In this document: piece after piece, positions 4,802 through 9,944 of the stretch | Position numbering within the stretch: the stretch's first letter is position 1 | Layout of the letters: each line of letters starts with the position of its first letter | Source: an uncultured bacterium | GTDB taxonomy: Bacteria; Patescibacteriota; Minisyncoccia; Phycocordibacterales; UBA9973 | NCBI GenBank assembly: GCA_937895685.1 | Contig: CALBMC010000094.1 | Location: 1 to 9,944, forward strand | Reading direction: 5' to 3' | Length of the DNA: 9,944 nt | The notes under the pieces: generated by a model | The model's input: only the letters and a program-made list of their open reading frames with translations | What the model was told of the DNA's origin: nothing | Database searches by the model: none | Program-made: the position numbers and the translations under genes

Positions 4802-6232
4802 ATGCAAATTACTAAAAAACTTAAATTAGCTTTATTTTTATCAGCTTTTTTGGTTGTAGCTTCTATTGTTCTACCGGTAAAAGGAGCGGGGGGATCAGTG
4901 ACAGGAACTGCCTGGTCACCAAATATTGGATGGATATTTATGAATTGTGCGTCACAACCATCAGCTGGTGGAGGTGGAAATGTTTGTGGAACAAATAATT
5001 ATGGAGTAACCGCTTCTGAAGGAGGGGCTCTTTCTGGGTATGGATGGTCACCGAATGTTGGTTGGGTGAATTTTTCTGGGGTAAGTATTTTGCCTGGAAT
5101 GGCACCTGGAACTAGTGTTGTCACTGGTTTCGCTAGTTTTTTGGGCGGTGGAGCATTCGAAGGACCAACTGAGGACGGATGGGATGGGCTTGTTTCTTTA
5201 GCGGGTGCAGGTTACGGAGTGACAATTTCTCCAACTGGAGATGCTAGTGGATATGGATGGGGAGATGATGTTGTTGGTTGGGTTGATTTTTCAGGTGTGA
5301 CTTTCCCACCAACAGAAGCAACTGGTCTTACTTTATATGCTACCCCTGCTTCCGTTGTTTATACAGGAACTCCTGGATCTGTTTCTCTAAACTGGGTAGC
5401 TCCAGTTGGTAGTGGATATGTTCAATGTCGGCCAAATTCTGGGGTTAATACAACAACAGGAGAGGTTTCTTCTTGGATGACAATCCCAACTCTTATGCCT
5501 CCAAACGGTATCCAAAGCGGTGTCACTGTTCCCGGTCCTGCCTTCAGCTCAGTTTCTTTCTCAATTGCCTGCATAAAATCTGGAGAAACTTGGGATATGG
5601 CTGATATTGCTTCAACAAGTGTACCGATAACAAGTGAGTCTGGAGATGCTTTCGTTAACCTTACAGATATATGTATTGCTCCTGGAGACACTGGAACTTT
5701 ATCTTGGGATTCATCCGACACAATTTCTTGTACTGGAAGTGGAATAGGATTTTCTACTGCTGGGTCAACAAGTGGAAGTGATGACGTAAATCCAAGCGAC
5801 ACAACTAATTATTCTATTTCTTGTTCTGTTTCTGCAGCCGCAGGAGGAGGAACAGTAGAAGACGAAGCAACAGTTACTGTTTCTAACGACTGTGGAGCTA
5901 ACAGTGCACCTTTTGTTAACTTGATAGGAGCTTGTATTGAAACAGGTTCTGGTCCAGAAAATATTTCTTGGACATCTTCTTATACAACTTATTGTTCTGC
6001 TGATTATCAGGAAGACTTTGATACTGGAGGAGATACTTCTGGTAGTGATAGTGTTAACCCAGCAAGTACGGCAAGTTATAAGATTTCTTGTGATGTTGCA
6101 GAAGCCGAAGGAGGGGGAACAATATCAGATACAGCAACAGTTCTTGTTCAAGATAGTTGTGCCGGAGTGATATGTACAGATTTGGAAGATTGTCCGGGAG
6201 GAATTCCTAAGTTTGAGTATCGAGAGAACTAA
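4802..6232 (+). CDS. Secreted surface protein with WSPN-GW repeats and two four-Cys Ig-like domains
   Basis: The 476-residue product starts with a Sec signal peptide (K-K-L-K at 5-8, hydrophobic 9-25, likely cleavage after G28). Next is a repeat region with A-W-S-P-N-I-G-W (37-44), G-W-S-P-N-V-G-W (81-88) and a degenerate G-W-G-D-D-V-V-G-W (152-160). The last two belong to a larger unit of the form Y-G-V-T..S-G-Y-G-W...G-W-V-x-F-S-G (67-93 and 138-165). Such units are familiar in predicted surface proteins of Parcubacteria. Residues about 175-280 form an Ig-like or fibronectin-like stretch. Two tandem homologous domains follow (282-364, 369-453), each with four cysteines. The C-terminus (C-T-D-L-E-D-C) has no membrane helix or LPxTG motif, so how it is held at the surface is unclear. 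It is rich in Gly, Ser and Thr and poor in Lys, as expected for an exported adhesin-like or structural protein. It sits 2 bp after the membrane-protein gene. Confidence 0.8.
   Translation: MQITKKLKLALFLSAFLVVASIVLPVKGAGGSVTGTAWSPNIGWIFMNCASQPSAGGGGNVCGTNNYGVTASEGGALSGYGWSPNVGWVNFSGVSILPGMAPGTSVVTGFASFLGGGAFEGPTEDGWDGLVSLAGAGYGVTISPTGDASGYGWGDDVVGWVDFSGVTFPPTEATGLTLYATPASVVYTGTPGSVSLNWVAPVGSGYVQCRPNSGVNTTTGEVSSWMTIPTLMPPNGIQSGVTVPGPAFSSVSFSIACIKSGETWDMADIASTSVPITSESGDAFVNLTDICIAPGDTGTLSWDSSDTISCTGSGIGFSTAGSTSGSDDVNPSDTTNYSISCSVSAAAGGGTVEDEATVTVSNDCGANSAPFVNLIGACIETGSGPENISWTSSYTTYCSADYQEDFDTGGDTSGSDSVNPASTASYKISCDVAEAEGGGTISDTATVLVQDSCAGVICTDLEDCPGGIPKFEYREN
5645..6160 (+). repeat. Tandem pair of four-cysteine domains within the 476-residue surface protein
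   Basis: Two copies of about 83-85 residues lie head to tail. Shared points are F-V-N-L near the start, I-S-W / L-S-W, T-S-G-S-D-x-V-N-P, Y-x-I-S-C, and G-G-G-T-[VI] before the last strand. The cysteines keep register: 291/310/341/364 in copy one, 378/398/430/453 in copy two. The DNA has diverged clearly between copies, so the duplication is old. Confidence 0.75.
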
Positions 6233-6284
6233 GATGTTGATAAAAGATTTTTATTAAAAGTAAATTACAAGTAAAATTAAAAGT

Positions 6285-7244
6285 ATGAAAATAAACAAAG
6301 CATTTATACACACCATAAAAGGAATCGCGATTGGGCTTGTTCTTGTCGCTGGGATTTCTTATGTTCAAGCTGCATGGGCACCTCCAGCGGGAGCGCCGAG
6401 TGAGGCAAACAATGCTCCAGCTCCGATCAACGTGAGCAGTAGTAACCAAGCAAAAGAAGGATGGCTATCTATTGGAACTACAGCAAGCCCGAATGTTCAA
6501 ATAGAAATCACTACTCCAACTGACACTGGAACTGCGTGGATAGATATTTTACAGGTTTGGAAAACAAGTCAGTTTGTAGGCTCAGCAAAATTCGGTAAAG
6601 ATGGTCAAGCTGGAGTTGTAAATATTGTAGAGCCTTCTGCAAAAGTTAACATCGGTTATGATACGACACCTTTCGTTACTCCTACTGGTCCAGAAGAACT
6701 AAATGTTTCTGGAGATATTCTATCTACTGCTCTTGTTAATGCAGGACCTGGTTTTGATATAACCTTAAAAGGACAGTCAGATGATTGGTATCCAACAATG
6801 CTTTGTGCTGATACAAATGGAAAGATTGTTTTGTGTAGAGACCTTCCTGGTGTTCCATATGTGGAAGGAGAATACGATCCAATTTCAATTGATCTAACTC
6901 TTAATGATGTTGCAGAATTTCCACCAACAAATGGTTGTGACGCTGATGATATTAATTTCACAACAAGCATCTCTGGAACAGATACAACACCTACATATTC
7001 TTGGACAATAGTGAAAACTGCTGGTACAGGAGCTGGAACTCTCTGGTCACCAGCGACCCTTTCTGGATCTGCTCCAAGTGTTTCATTATTTAGACATGCT
7101 TCAACAATGAGAACATTTTCTATTACTGTTACAGCTACAGATGATGAAGGAAACACTGACTCAGACACTGTAACGAAAAATGTTCAATCAGTTTCTTGGT
7201 ACGAAACTAACGAGCTAGGTGGAGGTGCAATGTGTCCAGATTAA
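6285..7244 (+). CDS. Secreted surface protein with CPR-type AW..P..AP N-terminus and a PKD-like domain
   Basis: The 319-residue product has a signal peptide (basic start, hydrophobic 13-25, cleavage after V-Q-A at 27-29). The mature protein opens with A-W-A-P-P-A-G-A-P and P-A-P-I-N-V-S, then Q-A-K-E-G-W-L-S-I-G (55-64), a pattern seen at the start of many predicted exported Parcubacteria proteins. The middle (about 65-165) is beta-rich, ending in L-N-V-S-G-D-I-L (139-146). A C-x9-C pair brackets A-D-T-N-G-K-I-V-L (174-184). Residues about 198-300 look like a PKD or Ig-like domain, with P-T-Y-S-W-T-I-V and F-S-I-T-V-T-A-T-D-D-E-G-N. There is no anchor at the C-terminus. Other cysteines are 218 and 317. 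It follows the 476-residue gene after 52 bp with no terminator or clear promoter, so the three genes form one operon ending at 7262-7291. A role in envelope structure or attachment is inferred. Confidence 0.78.
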   Translation: MKINKAFIHTIKGIAIGLVLVAGISYVQAAWAPPAGAPSEANNAPAPINVSSSNQAKEGWLSIGTTASPNVQIEITTPTDTGTAWIDILQVWKTSQFVGSAKFGKDGQAGVVNIVEPSAKVNIGYDTTPFVTPTGPEELNVSGDILSTALVNAGPGFDITLKGQSDDWYPTMLCADTNGKIVLCRDLPGVPYVEGEYDPISIDLTLNDVAEFPPTNGCDADDINFTTSISGTDTTPTYSWTIVKTAGTGAGTLWSPATLSGSAPSVSLFRHASTMRTFSITVTATDDEGNTDSDTVTKNVQSVSWYETNELGGGAMCPD

Positions 7245-7261
7245 AAATAGATTTTGTAAAC

Positions 7262-7291
7262 AAAAACCCTTGCAAGTTGCAAGGGTTTTTT
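7262..7291. terminator. Bidirectional intrinsic terminator between convergent genes
   Basis: CCCTTGC (7267-7273) pairs with GCAAGGG (7279-7285) around AAGTT, flanked by A5 upstream and T6 downstream. It can end both the plus-strand surface operon and the minus-strand 7317-8633 gene, which meet here. The paired sequence is a palindrome up to one central base. Confidence 0.85.
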
Positions 7292-7316
7292 CGTTAAGCT
7301 TAAATGTTGGGATATT

Positions 7317-8633
7317 TTAGAGCTTAATGAACTTTTTATTTTTTGCCAGGTATATCCCAGCAGGTTGATCGAAGCAAAGGATTTCACTTCCTGGAAAAAT
7401 TTCTTTTTCCAAAATCTTTTGTCCGGAAATATTGTATATTTCCAGCAAAAAGTTTTGCTTTGAATTTATAACCAAGTTCTCACCTGATATATAAAGTTCA
7501 AAATTTTCAGAAATATTTTCAGTTACTGAAACCTCTTCTTCGGGTTCACCGAGTTTCGCTATGAATTTATTGGCACAGATATTTTCCACAAAATCATCAC
7601 CCCACTCTGCTTTGAGAGGAGACATTCCTGGGTTTGCAACACCATACCAGTATCCATTTATCCAAAATGTTCTTTCGAACATTAAGGTTGAATCTGAGTC
7701 AACTATTACTTCCCAGGATATTCCATCATCTTTTAATCGAAATGGTCCAGGAGATATATGAAGTTTATTTTCGAGAACAAATAAATGTCCTCCACCAGAT
7801 ATTTTGCCCCAGTTTATACCATCGAAGGTATATAACTTTGTTACAAGGTCTATTGGATCGGTGAAAACCCCGTATATTTTTCCATTGAAGTATTCAACAT
7901 CGCCAACCAAATTTATTAAAAATGGTGAATTTGGCTCTACGTCTTGTCCTGTACTTAAATCGTATCCGATAAGGCATTTCCAATCCGGCCCAGCCCCAAG
8001 TTCTGTGTAGTTATAGCTAAACCAAACAGTGTCAAATAGTTTATCGAAATCTCCACCAGTATACCCATCTTTGAAAATTACTTTTTCAACTGAATGAGAG
8101 TTTATATCTATAATTGCTCCCCATGCCGATATTCCATTGATATAGGAAATGTTGCCAGAGATTACCAGTTTTTCTGAAATGATATTTGAATATATTACGT
8201 CTTCAAGGTTGTCCTGATCAGCTACGTCTATATCGATTCCCCATGGAATCAGGTTTCCTTCACCATTCCAGCTGAATATATCAATGTTAGTAACGAATAT
8301 TACTTCGTCGCCATTTACCTCTATTTGAAAAATTTGGTTAAATTCTTCATTTGCGAAAACCGCTGACTCAAGTTTTTGGTCTGAAAATTTAGCAACCGAG
8401 TTATACTGGTTACCATTTATTTCAGTGAATTTCCCGTACAGGAATGTCCCGTATGGTGTTTCCACCAACGAAGCCCCTGTTTGTGAGCCATCCTGGTTAG
8501 AGGAAAAATCAAGACATTGCCACTGTTCATTTACTACAACAGCGTTAAAATCTTCCCATGAAATTTGTGAAAACAGAGTTGTTGTTGCGCCTCCCAACAA
8601 GGCAGTCAACAGGATTGCGATTAAATTTTTCAT
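7317..8633 (-). CDS. Secreted beta-propeller-like protein with a T9SS type A-like C-terminal sorting domain
   Basis: The 438-residue product has a signal peptide (M-K-N-L start, hydrophobic 4-21, likely cleavage before Q23, as is common in Bacteroidota). Residues about 35-345 carry degenerate repeats of the kind L-Y-G-K-F-T-E-I-N-G..N-S-V-A-K-F (65-83), L-V-I-S-G-N-I-S-Y-I-N-G (156-167) and L-Y-T-F-D-G-I-N-W (267-275), suggesting a beta-propeller. After an acidic linker (362-368) the last 60 residues resemble a type IX secretion sorting domain: N-L-V-I-N (386-390), L-E-I-Y-N-I-S-G-Q-K-I-L (397-408), Q-P-A-G-I-Y-L-A (423-430), and K-K-F-I-K-L at the end. Such domains direct export and anchoring across an outer membrane in Bacteroidota. 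That is out of place if the genome is Patescibacteria, which are thought to lack an outer membrane. Only two arginines occur in the protein, and Leu codons near the start lean to TTG/CTG, unlike tig. Transfer is possible. Confidence 0.75.
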   Translation of the reverse strand: MKNLIAILLTALLGGATTTLFSQISWEDFNAVVVNEQWQCLDFSSNQDGSQTGASLVETPYGTFLYGKFTEINGNQYNSVAKFSDQKLESAVFANEEFNQIFQIEVNGDEVIFVTNIDIFSWNGEGNLIPWGIDIDVADQDNLEDVIYSNIISEKLVISGNISYINGISAWGAIIDINSHSVEKVIFKDGYTGGDFDKLFDTVWFSYNYTELGAGPDWKCLIGYDLSTGQDVEPNSPFLINLVGDVEYFNGKIYGVFTDPIDLVTKLYTFDGINWGKISGGGHLFVLENKLHISPGPFRLKDDGISWEVIVDSDSTLMFERTFWINGYWYGVANPGMSPLKAEWGDDFVENICANKFIAKLGEPEEEVSVTENISENFELYISGENLVINSKQNFLLEIYNISGQKILEKEIFPGSEILCFDQPAGIYLAKNKKFIKL

Positions 8634-8648
8634 TTTTAATATGCTTTG

Positions 8649-8677
8649 ATTACATTAAACATTATAAAGCTTGTCAA
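8649..8677 (-). promoter_or_regulatory. Strong promoter of the T9SS-like surface protein gene
   Basis: On the minus strand there is a perfect TTGACA (8677-8672), a 17-bp spacer and TGTAAT (8654-8649, 5 of 6). The predicted start near 8642 leaves about 9 nt before the ATG at 8633, again a very short leader. A TATAAT at 8666-8661 on the same strand has no -35 at the right distance. Confidence 0.6.
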
Positions 8678-8714
8678 GTCAAGGGCGAGTGGGTCTTAGT
8701 GTGTATAAGCTGTT

Positions 8715-8720
8715 TATAAT
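8715..8720 (+). promoter_or_regulatory. Possible -10 element of gltX
   Basis: A perfect TATAAT lies 46 bp before the chosen gltX ATG. No convincing -35 sits 15-19 bp upstream, so the call is weak. Transcription from it would begin near 8727, giving a leader of about 40 nt. Confidence 0.35.
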
Positions 8721-8766
8721 CAAAAGCTCTAGTTTTAAGCCTTTTCTCATGATAAAGTCATATATA

Positions 8767-9944
8767 ATGAACTACTCAAAAGAACTAATCGATTCTCTGG
8801 TGCCAGATACCGGCCTTTTTGTCTCTGATTTGGAGGTAAAATTCCCAAAAAGAAGCCTTGAGGAAGGCTCTAAGGTGACTCGGTTTGCTCCAAGTCCTAC
8901 TGGTTTTTTGCATATTGGAGGTGTTTTTACTTCTCTTGTTTCAGAGCGAACAGCCCATCAGTCAGGTGGAGTTTTTTTATTGAGACTTGAAGACACAGAT
9001 GATAAGAGAGAGGAAGTAGGCGCAGAAGATCTTATTCTTGAAGGTTTAAAACATTTCGGAATAAATTATGATGAAGGAATAACAAAAGACGGCGAAGATG
9101 GAGCCTATGGTCCATATAAACAAAGCGAAAGAAGGGAAATATATGCAACCTGTGTTCGACATCTTTTAGAAAAAGGACTTGCCTATCCTTGTTTTTGTAC
9201 ACCGGAAGACCTTGATCAAAACAGAAAGATTCAAGAAACTGAAAAAGTTAGAACTGGTTATTATGGTAAGTGGGCAACTTGCCGAAACCTATCGGAAGAG
9301 ATAATAAATGAAAAAATAAAAAATGGTGAAGGTTTCGTTATTCGGATGAAATCTCTGGGAACTCACGAGAATCAGTCTGAATTTAAAGACGAAGTAAAAG
9401 GTAAGGTTAAAATAACAGAAAATGATCGTGACGAAGTTGTTTTAAAAAGAAATGGTTTGCCAACCTACCACTTTGCCCATGTAGTTGACGATCATTTTAT
9501 GAGGACGACAGATGTTATTCGGGCTGACGAATGGCTTCCTTCGCTTCCTACTCATATAGAACTTTTTTCTCATATGGGTTTTACTCTTCCTAGATATGCC
9601 CATATTTCTCCAATAATGAAGCTGGATGAAGGAAATAAAAGAAAACTTTCAAAAAGAAAAGATCCTGAGGCTAGTGTTTCTTACTATATGGAACGAGGTT
9701 TTCCTGTTGAAGCCGTTATGGAATATTTGATAAATATTGGAAATTCTTCTTTTGAACCATGGAAAAAAGAAAACAATGAAAAAGATTTTACTTATTTTCC
9801 TTTTGAAATAAGCAAAATGTCTAAGAGTGGAGCTCTTTTTGATATGAAAAAGTTAGAGTTTGTTGCTAAAGAAGTCTTGGCTCGATATGACACAGATAAG
9901 TTTTTTGAACTATTCATTACATGGGCAGAAAAATATAACAAAGA
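8767..9944 (+). CDS. gltX: Glutamyl-tRNA synthetase, clostridial type (C-terminus beyond the window)
   Basis: The class I enzyme charges tRNA-Glu with glutamate using ATP. The window holds 392 residues. The HIGH motif is in F-A-P-S-P-T-G-F-L-H-I-G-G (40-52) and the KMSKS loop is K-L-S-K-R (293-297). Other landmarks are L-R-L-E-D-T-D (72-78), Y-G-P-Y-K-Q-S-E-R (114-122), L-P-T-Y-H-F-A-H-V-V-D-D (231-242) and I-R-A-D-E-W-L (251-257). Unlike most bacterial GluRS, which start a few residues before the HIGH motif, this one has about 37 extra N-terminal residues. Together with G-Y-Y-G-K-W and S-G-A-L-F-D, this matches GluRS of Clostridia as I remember them. The anticodon-binding domain is mostly off the window. 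The start at 8767 fits the clostridial N-terminus (M-x-Y-x-x-E-L); an in-frame ATG at 8749 would add six residues. No Shine-Dalgarno sequence precedes either ATG. It is divergent from the T9SS-like gene. Confidence 0.93.
   Translation, partial: MNYSKELIDSLVPDTGLFVSDLEVKFPKRSLEEGSKVTRFAPSPTGFLHIGGVFTSLVSERTAHQSGGVFLLRLEDTDDKREEVGAEDLILEGLKHFGINYDEGITKDGEDGAYGPYKQSERREIYATCVRHLLEKGLAYPCFCTPEDLDQNRKIQETEKVRTGYYGKWATCRNLSEEIINEKIKNGEGFVIRMKSLGTHENQSEFKDEVKGKVKITENDRDEVVLKRNGLPTYHFAHVVDDHFMRTTDVIRADEWLPSLPTHIELFSHMGFTLPRYAHISPIMKLDEGNKRKLSKRKDPEASVSYYMERGFPVEAVMEYLINIGNSSFEPWKKENNEKDFTYFPFEISKMSKSGALFDMKKLEFVAKEVLARYDTDKFFELFITWAEKYNK

Noticed and set aside
8763..8768. TATAAT overlapping the gltX ATG as a promoter
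   Set aside because: Transcription from it would start inside the gene and lose the N-terminus; the match is likely chance in AT-rich DNA.
9814..9831. K-M-S-K-S-G in the gltX product (residues 350-355) as the catalytic KMSKS motif
   Set aside because: The true motif is K-L-S-K-R at 293-297, in its usual context before K-D-P-E-A. The later match lies in the region equivalent to M-S-x-S-G-A-L-F-D of clostridial enzymes.
1..9944. Recoded UGA as in Gracilibacteria/Absconditabacteria
   Set aside because: All genes read through cleanly under the standard code with TAA or TAG stops, and no conserved protein region needs an in-frame UGA.
1..9944. tRNA, rRNA, CRISPR arrays, insertion sequences or integrase sites
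   Set aside because: No cloverleaf, spaced direct repeats, terminal inverted repeats with a transposase, or attachment-like duplications were found by eye.

Overview
The window looks like a chromosomal segment of a Candidate Phyla Radiation (Patescibacteria) genome, most likely of Parcubacteria/Paceibacteria type. Three things point there. Two exported proteins (4802-6232, 6285-7244) have modules I know from that group: 'AWSPNIGW'-type repeats and an AW..P..AP....PAPINVS N-terminus followed by a C-x9-C 'DTNGKI' motif. The housekeeping proteins are pared down (trigger factor without a PPIase domain). The DNA is AT-rich and tightly packed. No start in the window has a clear Shine-Dalgarno sequence. 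Every complete gene ends in TAA or TAG and the frames close under the standard code. The assignment is inference from content, not a database match.

Layout, left to right. On the minus strand is the N-terminal half of a RimJ/RimL-like GNAT acetyltransferase (1-275). Upstream of it is a gene-free stretch (276-573) holding a promoter, a structured RNA of about 165 nt and a strong intrinsic terminator. The RNA can fold in two mutually exclusive ways, as a riboswitch or attenuator would; I rate it the most interesting item. Next is an unrecognised 176-residue protein with its own promoter and terminator (574-1104). Then comes a minus-strand housekeeping operon read nusA, ppa, a 29-codon membrane peptide, tig (4280 to 1185), driven by an extended -10 promoter and closed by a 19-bp perfect inverted repeat.

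Divergent from nusA, a plus-strand operon (4455-7244) starts at a promoter so close to the first ATG that the mRNA should be leaderless. It encodes a small single-pass membrane protein with three short repeats and two secreted, domain-rich surface proteins, and ends at a bidirectional terminator (7262-7291). Convergent with it is a minus-strand gene (7317-8633) for a secreted beta-propeller-like protein. Its C-terminus resembles a type IX secretion sorting domain, a Bacteroidota feature that is out of place here and may indicate transfer. The window ends inside gltX (8767-9944), encoding a glutamyl-tRNA synthetase of the clostridial type with an N-terminal extension.

The nusA-ppa-tig unit links transcription, pyrophosphate removal and nascent-chain folding. 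The 4455-7244 unit is a cell-surface module, probably for envelope structure or attachment. No tRNA, rRNA, CRISPR array, insertion sequence or replication origin was seen.
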